The position numbers and the translations under genes were made by a program. Under the pieces are notes generated by a model. It was not told the DNA's origin and ran no database searches. It saw nothing but the letters and a program-made list of their open reading frames with translations. A stretch of 33,055 nucleotides of DNA from Acidobacteriota bacterium (GTDB taxonomy: Bacteria; Acidobacteriota; Vicinamibacteria; Vicinamibacterales; JACQTH01). Positions 1-6,996 of this stretch are shown piece by piece. The stretch is from assembly GCA_016178075.1 (NCBI GenBank), contig JACOUA010000034.1, forward strand, positions 1-33,055, in the 5' to 3' direction. Position 1 is the stretch's first letter. Every line of letters starts with the position of its first letter.

Positions 1-4
1 GTAG

Positions 5-92
5 CGTAGTTCTCAGTTATCAGTCATCAGTATTCAGTTATTTGCGGGCGAGATCCGAACTGAAAACTGACTACTGAGAACTGAAAACTGCA
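5..92. repeat. Degenerate inverted repeat built of CAGTT/AACTG units
   Basis: The left half (about 10-41) is a run of TCAGTTATCAGTCATCAG-like units. The right half (about 58-90) holds the complementary AACTGAAAACTGA-like units, so the segment can fold into an imperfect hairpin around a GC-rich centre near 42-57. No coding sense was found. It resembles dispersed intergenic low-complexity repeats. Confidence 0.5.
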
Positions 93-125
93 TTAACGAC
101 AGCGACGGTCCTTTGGGGTATCGTG

Positions 126-159
126 GGCTCCGCGGGCTTCGGCCCGCGGAGCCTTTTTT
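126..159 (+). terminator. Intrinsic terminator with TTCG tetraloop
   Basis: A perfect 12-bp GC-rich stem (126-137 with 142-153) closes a C(TTCG)G tetraloop and is followed directly by six T (154-159). This is a textbook Rho-independent terminator for a plus-strand transcript from upstream of the window. The GTG start of the Rieske gene follows at 160. The only Shine-Dalgarno-like GGAG (148-151) lies in the 3' arm of the stem, so the hairpin could also mask that start. Confidence 0.85.
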
Positions 160-726
160 GTGAGCGATGCCTGCACGCGCCGTGCGGTGCTGAAGGCCGG
201 GATTGGCCTCGGACTCGGATCGCGTCTGACGCCGACTTCGGCCGAGGGCCAGGAGGATCCGACGGCCATCAGGCCGAAGGAAGGCGATCTGCTCGTCAAG
301 CCGGGCGATTCACGAAAGACGCCGCTGACGCCGGACGATGTTCCGGTGGGCGCCCGGCAGATCATGGCCTGGGCGATGGACCCCTCCGATCGGATCGTGC
401 GCAGCGGATCGCGTCTGAATCAACTGATCCTGCTCCGGCTCGACCCGACGGCGCTCGCGCCCGGGACGCGCGCGAGGGCTGCGGACGGTGTGGTCGCGTA
501 CACCGCCATCTGCACGCACAACGGCTGCGACATCGACGACTGGCTTGCGGACCAGCACGTCCTGTCGTGCTCGTGTCACTTCTCGACCTTCGATCCGAGA
601 GACGGCGCCAGGGTTGTCGACGGCCCCGCGCCGCGGATGCTGCCGGCGCTGCCGCTGAAGGTCGTGGATGGGACGCTGGTGGTCGCGGGGCCGTTCACCG
701 CGCGCGTGGGATTTGAAGTCGGCTGA
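160..726 (+). CDS. Rieske [2Fe-2S] protein with Tat-type signal
   Basis: An exported Rieske iron-sulfur protein of 188 aa, expected to carry electrons in the periplasm or at the inner membrane. Residues 5-20 form a twin-arginine leader (RR at 7-8 followed by a glycine/leucine-rich stretch). Box I is C118-x-H120-x-x-C123 and box II is C137-x-C139-H140. By family knowledge C118, H120, C137 and H140 bind the cluster and C123/C139 form the disulfide of high-potential Rieske proteins. Box II reads CSCHFSTF where CPCHGSxF is usual. The GTG start at 160 is chosen because it is the first start after an in-frame stop at 94 and the next one would lose the RR motif. No cytochrome b gene is adjacent, so assignment to a bc complex is open. 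Confidence 0.85.
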   Translation: MSDACTRRAVLKAGIGLGLGSRLTPTSAEGQEDPTAIRPKEGDLLVKPGDSRKTPLTPDDVPVGARQIMAWAMDPSDRIVRSGSRLNQLILLRLDPTALAPGTRARAADGVVAYTAICTHNGCDIDDWLADQHVLSCSCHFSTFDPRDGARVVDGPAPRMLPALPLKVVDGTLVVAGPFTARVGFEVG

Positions 727-729
727 AGG

Positions 730-949
730 TCACGGGAAATCGGTCTTCAAGACGGTGCGATCGAGCGCCGCCAGTGTGGTGCGCCCGGTGCTCGCCATCG
801 CCTCGAGGAATTCGGCCTGCACGATTTCCAGCAGGCGCTTGGGCCAGCGGCATGTTCGCGAAGCAGACCCGTTCGAAATCGAAGGCCGTCAGCAACTCGC
901 CGAGGCCCGGCACCCGCTTGTGGTCTTTGAGCGGATGCGGATCCTGTTG
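730..949 (-). pseudogene. Remnant of FMN-dependent alpha-hydroxy-acid oxidase with the middle deleted
   Basis: Two short reading frames on the minus strand look like the two ends of one protein. The upstream piece (about 949-842) reads DPHPLKDHKRVPGLGELL then AFDFERVCFANMP, like the N-terminal lead-in of exported alpha-hydroxy-acid oxidising proteins. The downstream piece (about 843-730) lies in another frame, reads KRLLEIVQAEFLEAMASTGR and ends at a stop at 730-732, like their C-terminus. The roughly 300 residues that would carry the FMN barrel are absent. The family call rests on my memory of such ends and is tentative; that it is a broken gene is better supported. Confidence 0.45.
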
Positions 950-957
950 GAAACGCT

Positions 958-1329
958 GACCTTGAGGAAGTCGGCGGGGGAAAGCGCGCGGTGCGTGAAC
1001 CGAGCCAGATGGATCGCGCCCTTGAAATAGTTGACCAGGTTGATGCGCACGCCGATGGAAGAGCGGCCAGGCCCTTGAGGCGCGAGGCGAATCTCCGCGG
1101 CGCCGTCCTGAATCCCGTTCACATAGTTCCTGAACTCGCGGCCGTCGTAGACCGCCGCGACGTGATACCAGGCGCCGAGCGGGTGGAGGCTGTTCCGGTT
1201 GAGCAGCGCCTGCTGCGCGTCTCCCGTCCAGAGCTCGGCGGGCGGCTCGGTTCGTCCGGCGATGTTGGCAGCCACGATCAGAGACGCGCTGGTCAGAGCG
1301 GCGCGCATTATCTCACCAGCCACAGACAT
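958..1329 (-). pseudogene. Truncated LamG / concanavalin-A-like domain protein
   Basis: The frame contains the second half of a LamG-like jelly-roll domain: LHPLGAWYHVAAVYDG, a YVNG turn, GRSSIGVRIN, YFKGAI and a final ADFLKV. Complete proteins of this type have another 80-100 residues of domain plus a signal peptide before the first motif; here only about 45 residues precede it. The reading frame runs past the usual FLKV end into the oxidase remnant. I call it a 5'-truncated gene. A short secreted protein starting at the ATG at 1308 is an alternative, since the first residues are mildly hydrophobic. It is divergent from the PQQ dehydrogenase at 1347. Confidence 0.5.
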
Positions 1330-1346
1330 CTCGTGAGGAGTATCTC

Positions 1347-3083
1347 ATGAAGAGTCGCGCGCGAATCCTTGCCGGAGCCACGATCATCCTCATCGCCGCC
1401 TTCGGTCCCGTCACGATCGGGCAGGTCGGCGACATCAACGACATCAACGCCTTCAGGGACTTCAGGCCCGTGACCGACGCGATGCTGCTGAATCCGGATC
1501 CGGCCGACTGGCCGAACTGGCGGCGGACCCTCGACGCCTGGGGATACAGCCCGCTCGATCAAATCAACAAGCAGAACGTCCACCAGCTCCAGCTCGCGTG
1601 GTCGTGGGGACTTCAACCGGGCCAGAGTCAGCCCGCGCCGCTCGTCTCTGGCGGCATCATGTACGTGCCGATCCCCGGCGGCGGCGCGCAGGCGCTCGAC
1701 GGCGCGACCGGCGAGCTCCTGTGGGAGCACAAGAGCACTCCAGCGGCGGACGGCCCGCTGCGAACCACACCGATGCGAACCCTGGCGATCTATGGCGACA
1801 AGATCTACATCGCGACCGCAGACGCGCGCCTCGTGGCGCTGAACGCCCGAACGGGCGCCGTCGCGTGGGACCACCAAGTGGCAGATCCCAAGCTGGGTTA
1901 CGCCTATTCCAGCGGCCCGATCGTCGTGAAAGGCATGATCGTGGCCGGCATCACCGGCTGTCAACGATACAAGAAAGACGTCTGCTTCATCTCGGCCCAC
2001 GACGCCCACACCGGCAAGGAGCTGTGGCGCACCTCGACGATCGCGCGGCCCGGCGAAGCGGGGGGCGACACCTGGGGCGATTTGCCGCTCGTCTTCCGGG
2101 CTGGCGGCGACGCCTGGATTCCCGGCAGCTACGATTCGAAGACCGACCTGATCTACTGGGGAACGTCGCAGGCCAAACCCTGGACGCGCTTCGCGCGCGG
2201 CACCGATGGCGACGCGCTCTACACGAACTGCACGCTCGCGCTCGATCCGGCGACCGGCAAGATCGTCTGGCACTACCAACACATCCCCGGCGAGACGCAC
2301 GACATGGATGAGACCTTCGAGCGGATCCTCGTCGACGCCAACGGCAGGTCTTCGGTGTTCACGATGGGAAAACTCGGCATCCTGTGGGAGCTCGATCGCA
2401 AAGACGGCGCGTTTCTCAGCGCCCACGACCTGGGCTACCAGAATCTGCTCGACGTCGATCCCAGGACCGGCAACGCGACCTATCGGCCCGGCATGATTCC
2501 ACGGGCCGGCGTCGAGCTCGACTTCTGCCCCAGCGCGTCAGGTCTCAAGAGCCAGCGCGCGATGGCGTATCACCCGGAGACGCGGGCGTTCTATATCCCG
2601 CTGAATCTGACCTGCGAAAAAGGGATCTTCACCGAGGTGGAGCGCGTCGAGGGCCGGGGCGGCAGCGGGGGCGGGCGCCGCACGAACCTTCTGCACCCCC
2701 AGAGCCCCGAGGGGATCGGCGAGTTCATCGCGATGGACGCGAAGACGGGAAAGGTGGTGTGGCGCCATCGTACGCGCACGCCGCCAAACACCGCCGCGCT
2801 GACGACCGGTGGCGGCCTGGTGGTCGTCGGCGATTGGGACCGCTATGTCTACATCCACGATGCCGCGAGCGGAAAGATCCTGTTTCAGACGCGGCTTCCG
2901 ACCTCAGTTCAGGGCTACCCCGTGACCTATGCGGTGAACGGCAAGCAATACCTGGCGGTTCCGGTCGGCACCGGCGGCGGACAGTGGGTCACGACCATTC
3001 CCAGAGAGCTGACGCCGGAGAAGCGAATCGCGTTCGGCACGAACGCGATGTTCGTGTTTGCGTTGCCCGACACCGCCCGTTAA
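1347..3083 (+). CDS. PQQ-dependent dehydrogenase (quinoprotein propeller), exported
   Basis: A 578-aa quinoprotein of the methanol/ethanol dehydrogenase superfamily with a Sec signal peptide (residues 1-25). It should oxidise an alcohol or aldehyde in the periplasm with PQQ. Repeated tryptophan-docking blades are visible as TGxxxW elements (TGELLWEH, TGAVAWDH, TGKELWRT, TGKIVWHY, TGKVVWRH). The GGDTWGD motif is typical of the family. Aligned with methanol dehydrogenase, D319 takes the place of the catalytic Asp and D321 supplies the +2 acidic residue found in lanthanide-using enzymes. The vicinal Cys-Cys of many family members is missing; CQRYKKDVC may form a different disulfide. AGGAG at 1336-1340 supports the ATG at 1347. 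There is no heme motif, so a separate cytochrome is needed. Confidence 0.85.
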   Translation: MKSRARILAGATIILIAAFGPVTIGQVGDINDINAFRDFRPVTDAMLLNPDPADWPNWRRTLDAWGYSPLDQINKQNVHQLQLAWSWGLQPGQSQPAPLVSGGIMYVPIPGGGAQALDGATGELLWEHKSTPAADGPLRTTPMRTLAIYGDKIYIATADARLVALNARTGAVAWDHQVADPKLGYAYSSGPIVVKGMIVAGITGCQRYKKDVCFISAHDAHTGKELWRTSTIARPGEAGGDTWGDLPLVFRAGGDAWIPGSYDSKTDLIYWGTSQAKPWTRFARGTDGDALYTNCTLALDPATGKIVWHYQHIPGETHDMDETFERILVDANGRSSVFTMGKLGILWELDRKDGAFLSAHDLGYQNLLDVDPRTGNATYRPGMIPRAGVELDFCPSASGLKSQRAMAYHPETRAFYIPLNLTCEKGIFTEVERVEGRGGSGGGRRTNLLHPQSPEGIGEFIAMDAKTGKVVWRHRTRTPPNTAALTTGGGLVVVGDWDRYVYIHDAASGKILFQTRLPTSVQGYPVTYAVNGKQYLAVPVGTGGGQWVTTIPRELTPEKRIAFGTNAMFVFALPDTAR

Positions 3084-3137
3084 CGGTCGCCGCATCCCTT
3101 CCGTCTTTTCAGAGAGCACCATTCAACGGAGGGGACC

Positions 3138-3821
3138 GTGTTCACACACAGCCTCAGGAAATCCGGTAGTGGGTCAGTTTGGTGCTCGCCCCGTTCGGCC
3201 GCGCGGAAAAACGCGCCTCCGGCATCGCGTTCAGCGACCCGCGCAGGTCAAGTTCTGACCTGCGCGGCAGTCTGGCCTGCGGCGCGTTTTTCCAGAACCG
3301 TTTCGCGCGCGGCCTCAACGGGGCTTCACACCAAACTGACCCACTACCGGAAATCCCTAGCGATTCTGGTGGTCATCGGATTCCTGTCGGTGCCGGCGGG
3401 TGCAAGCGACCCGGTGGGGATCTATGCGTTAATCGATCGCGTGGTGTTCGAGCCAGACGCGACCCATCCTGCGGCCATTCAGATTTGGGGCGTGTTCGCC
3501 CTCTCCGACGGCCGGCGTGGCGATAATTATCGGTCCGCCGAGGGCGGCTACCTCTACTACGCGATCGACCGATCCAACGAGGCCGCCTGTCGAGCCGAAT
3601 GGTCGGATCTGCGAGCCGTGGCGGGGACCGGGCATCCCATCGGCTTCGGGGCGCGGTACTCGTCCACCGGCCGGGTGAGGCGGCCAAGCGAAGCTCCGGC
3701 CAAACCTGACCGGTACCCGCTCGGCGTTGGACTCGTCAGAATGCTCGACCGGCACCTCGGTCCGCAAGTTCACCAGGAGCTTCGGCGCGCGGCCGGCCGA
3801 GGCGGCAGCGATCGCCGGTAG
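3138..3821 (+). CDS. Secreted protein of unknown function, signal peptide interrupted by an in-frame palindrome
   Basis: Not recognised as a named family. The GTG at 3138 has a strong GGAGG at 3128-3132. Residues 1-9 (MFTHSLRKS) and the hydrophobic stretch LAILVVIGFLSVPAGA at about residues 74-89 would join into a normal signal peptide, but residues 10-71 are encoded by the palindromic element at 3165-3348. The mature part reads DPVGIYALIDRVVFEP, then IQIWGVFAL and GGYLYYAI, and looks like a conserved small secreted domain. The last 25 residues lose this character. The +1 frame near 3740 reads STGTSVRKFTRSF, which could be the true end, so a frameshift is possible. Export of the interrupted form is doubtful. 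Confidence 0.5.
   Translation: MFTHSLRKSGSGSVWCSPRSAARKNAPPASRSATRAGQVLTCAAVWPAARFSRTVSRAASTGLHTKLTHYRKSLAILVVIGFLSVPAGASDPVGIYALIDRVVFEPDATHPAAIQIWGVFALSDGRRGDNYRSAEGGYLYYAIDRSNEAACRAEWSDLRAVAGTGHPIGFGARYSSTGRVRRPSEAPAKPDRYPLGVGLVRMLDRHLGPQVHQELRRAAGRGGSDRR
3165..3348. mobile_element. MITE-like palindromic element with 20-bp perfect terminal repeats
   Basis: Left terminus GGTAGTGGGTCAGTTTGGTG (3165-3184) is exactly complementary to 3329-3348. The interior continues as an imperfect inverted repeat (GCCCCGTT...CCGCGCG and AAAAACGCGCC arms) with a central hairpin CGCGCAGGTCA/TGACCTGCGCG. GGAAATCC flanks it on both sides (3157-3164 and 3349-3356), as expected for an 8-bp target-site duplication. 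The element plus one duplication is 192 bp, i.e. 64 codons, and has no stop in the host frame. It has no transposase, so it would be non-autonomous. Confidence 0.85.
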
Positions 3822-3827
3822 TGACTG

Positions 3828-5021
3828 GTGGTTCGCGCGCTCCTGCGTCATTCGTCGCGCGATACGTGGCTCGTCGCCGTGGCGGCCGGCCAGGGAGCTC
3901 TGCTCGTCTCACTCCCCTCGGCGCCGCTTGTGGGCATCGGGCTCTGGTGGAACGCCAACACGGTCGCGCACAACTTCGTTCACCGGCCGTTCTTCCGCAC
4001 ACGGCCGGCCAACGCGCTCTTCTCGGCGTACCTCAGCGTGCTGCTCGGCGTGCCGCACACTCTGTGGCGCGACCGGCATCTGGCTCATCACGCGGGACGC
4101 GCCTGGCGGCTGCAGTGGAGCGGACAACTCGCGTTTGAAGCGGTCGTTGTCACGGCGCTCTGGGTCGTGGTCGCCGCCGGCGGCCTTCTTGCGATGTGGC
4201 TGACCGGATGGCTGGCCGGCCTGCTCCTCTGCGCGCTTCAGGGCTACTACGAGCACGCCCACGGCGTGACCAGCCACTATGGCGCGCTCTACAACCTGGC
4301 GTTCTTCAACGACGGCTACCACGTCGAGCACCACGCCCACCCCGGGCAACACTGGAGCGAGCTCGGGCGGTACAGGCAAGCCGGCGCGCGGTCCAGCCGA
4401 TGGCCTCCGGTACTGCGGTGGTTGGAGCTTTTTACGCTCGATGGCCTGGAGCGGCTGGTTCTTCACTCACGCCATCTGCAGCAGTTCGTTGTCGAACGGC
4501 ACGCGCGTGCCTTCAGCGTGATCCTCGCGAATCTGCCGCCCGTCAGGCGCGTCACCATCGTCGGCGGCGGCCTGTTCCCGCGCACCGCGCTGGCGCTGAG
4601 ACGATGCCTTCCGAAGGCCGAGATCACGGTCGTCGACCGATCGCCCGAGAATCTCCAGCGCGCCCGACCGTATCTCGATGAGCGGGTTCGGATGGTCGAG
4701 GCGTCGTACTCGCCGGACCTGTGCGATCGTGCCGACCTCGTCGTGATCCCCCTTTCATTCACCGGCGACCGGCGGGCGCTCTACTTGGATCCGCCGGCGC
4801 CAGCGGTCGCGGTTCATGACTGGATCTGGCGCCGCCGATCAACAGGCACGATCGTCTCGGTGCTGCTCTTGAAACGATTGAATCTGGTCCGTCAGACGGG
4901 GCGCGGCGAGCGTCAGCGACCCGCCTCCGCTCTTCGAGCTTCCGCCTTCGCTGAAGCTACGGCGGACCGCCGAAGCCTTGGCGGAAGCTGGTCGGCGGGC
5001 AAGGCCGCTTGTCCGCCGTAG
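3828..5021 (+). CDS. Membrane fatty-acid desaturase domain fused to SAM-binding Rossmann domain
   Basis: Residues 1-215 form a membrane desaturase/hydroxylase domain with three histidine clusters: H48-x3-H52, H84-x2-H87-H88 and H165-x2-H168-H169, plus H143/H145 after a long hydrophobic hairpin (about 105-140). These are the diiron ligands of the family. Residues 240-355 form a nucleotide-binding fold: VTIVGGGLFPRT, then VVDRSPEN with an acidic residue at the end of strand 2, and a late VAVHDWIW. This fits a class I SAM-binding or methyltransferase-like domain without a recognised substrate loop. The last ~38 residues come from a dispersed palindromic repeat and are probably not part of the original protein. 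The GTG start is 6 bp after the preceding stop. A role in lipid modification is inferred. Confidence 0.65.
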   Translation: MVRALLRHSSRDTWLVAVAAGQGALLVSLPSAPLVGIGLWWNANTVAHNFVHRPFFRTRPANALFSAYLSVLLGVPHTLWRDRHLAHHAGRAWRLQWSGQLAFEAVVVTALWVVVAAGGLLAMWLTGWLAGLLLCALQGYYEHAHGVTSHYGALYNLAFFNDGYHVEHHAHPGQHWSELGRYRQAGARSSRWPPVLRWLELFTLDGLERLVLHSRHLQQFVVERHARAFSVILANLPPVRRVTIVGGGLFPRTALALRRCLPKAEITVVDRSPENLQRARPYLDERVRMVEASYSPDLCDRADLVVIPLSFTGDRRALYLDPPAPAVAVHDWIWRRRSTGTIVSVLLLKRLNLVRQTGRGERQRPASALRASAFAEATADRRSLGGSWSAGKAACPP

Positions 5022-5037
5022 CCTTGGCGAAGGCGGA
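4941..5037. repeat. Dispersed palindromic repeat forming a gene end and an upstream open frame
   Basis: The 26-bp arms 4941-4966 and 5012-5037 are near-complementary (TCCGCCTTCG at one end, GGCTACGGCGGA-like at the other), separated by 45 bp that repeat the same CGAAGCCTTGGCGGA theme. The repeat supplies the last ~38 codons and stop of the desaturase fusion. In another frame it gives a false N-terminal extension of the next gene (ASAFAEATADRR-type peptide on the plus strand). Confidence 0.7.
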
Positions 5038-5076
5038 CGGCAGGCGGTGGGGGTGGGGCCCCACTGCAAGAATGAA

Positions 5077-6990
5077 ATGAGGGCGGCCCGACTGTTCGTG
5101 GTCTTCGCGACGGCAAAGCTCGTCGTCTTGTGGGGTCGCGAGCTTCCACCCTCGCTCTGGACGCCGCTGGTCTACCTCTGGCAGGACCTTGCGGTGGCGC
5201 TCGTGTTCTTGGGCGTCGAGCGGACCATCCGGCGTGACTGGGCGGCTCGGATCGCATTCGGCGCGCTCGTCGGGCTCACCGCCGTGAACGTTCCGGTCAC
5301 GCGCGTTCTGTCGTCGCCGTTGACGATGCCGATGCTTCGCGCCGCACGCGGGACGCTCGCGGATTCGATCCGGTACCACGCCACGCTCGACAACCTCGCC
5401 GGCGTGGCCATCGTGCTCATGGTCGCGATCCTCTTGTCGTTCTCTGGGCGCTTGAGGTTCGTCGGCGGATGGAAGACGGTCACTGCGGCCGCGGCGGTCG
5501 CACTGGTCGGCGCGTTGGCTACCTCGCGGGTGGACACCGCTGGACTCGAACGCCATCCTCTGGTCGCGCTCCTTCGGACGTCGGTGTCCCGCGTGCAGGC
5601 AGCGCCGATGGAGACTGACTGGCGCGCGAGCCCCTTTTCAGCTCAGCGCGCCGATGTGCGGTCGGGTTCCCGGTTCGCCACTGACCATGACTTTACGGCA
5701 GGCACGGCAACCAAGATCCGGAGCGTAAGCGACGGCGGCGCATCGGGGTGGGGCCCCGTGCGGATCACGGAGGACCTCGCACGGCTCCGAGCCACCGGAG
5801 CCGGTCGGAACGTGCTCCTGGTCGTCCTCGAATCCACCGCGGCGCGCTACCTGCGCGCGTACGGCGCCGCCGAGGATCCGACACCGAACCTCACGGCGCT
5901 CGCGGCGCGCTCGATCGTGTTCGAGCACGCCTACGCGGTGTACCCGGAGAGTGTCAAAGGTCTCGTGTCGGTCCTGGCGTCGCGCTATCCCGGGTTCGAC
6001 GTTCCGGCCGAGCGCCATGCCGCAGCCGCATCGCCATCGCTCGCGACCTTACTGGCAGCCCAGGGATACGACACGGCCCTTTTTCACTCCGGCCGGTTCA
6101 TGTATCTCGGGATGGCCGAAATCGTGAAGGCCGCGGGGTTCTCGATACTGGAGGATGCCGGCGACATCGGCGGCCACCGCAGCTCGAGCTTCGGCATCGA
6201 CGAGGCCGCAGCCGTGTCGCGGATCCTGGACTGGATCGACGCGCGGCCTCCGGGCCGGCGTTTCTTCGCCGCGTATCTGCCGATTGCCGGACATCATCCC
6301 TACGTGTACGGCACGCCGGGCCCATTCCCCGAAAATCGTGAAATCGACCGTTATCGCAGCGCGCTCTTCGAAGGCGACCGCGCGCTCGGACAGCTGATCG
6401 ACGGACTCCGGGCGCGTGGTCTCGATCGGTCCACGCTGCTTGTCGTCGCCGCGGACCACGGTGAAGCGTTCGGCCAACACGCAGGGAATTACGGTCACAC
6501 GCTGGCGCTCTTCGACGAGAACGTCCGCGTGCCGCTCGTCTTTGCCATGGCGGGCGTACCCAATGCCTCTCTCCGCGTGCAACGTCCGGCGAGCCTGATC
6601 GATGTCGCGCCAACGATCGTCGACCTGATGGGGCTCGAGACGCCGCGTGCATTCCAGGGGGAATCCCTTCTCCCACCGGGGCTCCCACCCCAACGCGCTG
6701 AAACACGCGCGTTGGGGACCCCGGGGCTGACCGCAGGCGCACGCATGGCGCTCTTCATGACCGATTACTCGCTCGGTCTCCTCGGGCTGCGCGACGGCTG
6801 CCTGAAGTACGTCTACGAGATGGAATCGGGGCGATCGAAGATCTTCGACCTGTGTGACGACCCGGACGAGCGCGCCGATCTCGCCCCGGGCCTTGGGATA
6901 CTTGCGGATCGAGCGGCGCGCTATCGCGGACGATTGCTGGAGTGGAGCGCCGCGCAAGTGGCGCGCCTCGAGCAGCGCTCCGCGCCCTAA
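5077..6990 (+). CDS. Membrane-anchored sulfatase / LTA-synthase-like alkaline phosphatase superfamily enzyme
   Basis: A 637-aa protein with about four to five hydrophobic segments in residues 1-170 and a catalytic sulfatase-type domain from about 245. Visible metal-site motifs are VLES (E252) after strand 1, ADHGE (D460-H461) and YGHTLALFDENVRVPLVF. The architecture is that of lipoteichoic-acid-synthase-like or phosphoethanolamine-transferase-like enzymes facing the periplasm. The C/S-x-P-S-R formylglycine motif of true arylsulfatases is absent; the nucleophile may be in YPESVKG. The ATG at 5077 is preferred over 4978 because the upstream codons are made by the palindromic repeat. It probably shares a transcript with the desaturase fusion (56 bp apart), which suggests envelope-lipid modification. 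Its substrate cannot be read from sequence. Confidence 0.75.
   Translation: MRAARLFVVFATAKLVVLWGRELPPSLWTPLVYLWQDLAVALVFLGVERTIRRDWAARIAFGALVGLTAVNVPVTRVLSSPLTMPMLRAARGTLADSIRYHATLDNLAGVAIVLMVAILLSFSGRLRFVGGWKTVTAAAAVALVGALATSRVDTAGLERHPLVALLRTSVSRVQAAPMETDWRASPFSAQRADVRSGSRFATDHDFTAGTATKIRSVSDGGASGWGPVRITEDLARLRATGAGRNVLLVVLESTAARYLRAYGAAEDPTPNLTALAARSIVFEHAYAVYPESVKGLVSVLASRYPGFDVPAERHAAAASPSLATLLAAQGYDTALFHSGRFMYLGMAEIVKAAGFSILEDAGDIGGHRSSSFGIDEAAAVSRILDWIDARPPGRRFFAAYLPIAGHHPYVYGTPGPFPENREIDRYRSALFEGDRALGQLIDGLRARGLDRSTLLVVAADHGEAFGQHAGNYGHTLALFDENVRVPLVFAMAGVPNASLRVQRPASLIDVAPTIVDLMGLETPRAFQGESLLPPGLPPQRAETRALGTPGLTAGARMALFMTDYSLGLLGLRDGCLKYVYEMESGRSKIFDLCDDPDERADLAPGLGILADRAARYRGRLLEWSAAQVARLEQRSAP
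6688..6717. repeat. In-gene hairpin CCCCAACGCGC/GCGCGTTGGGG
   Basis: A perfect 11-bp stem (6688-6698 with 6707-6717) with loop TGAAACAC lies inside the sulfatase-like gene. It is translated as part of a linker (PPQRAETRALGTPG). A near copy occurs in the amidohydrolase gene at 19672-19696, so this looks like a small dispersed palindrome tolerated in coding sequence. Confidence 0.6.
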
Positions 6991-6996
6991 AGGTGG

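Noticed and set aside
1308-2426. A 372-codon minus-strand frame opposite the first PQQ dehydrogenase
   Set aside because: Antisense of a well-supported gene. Composition typical of a GC-rich shadow.
4978-5076. N-terminal extension of the sulfatase-like protein from the ATG at 4978
   Set aside because: These codons are made by the dispersed palindrome. The ATG at 5077 starts directly before the first hydrophobic segment.
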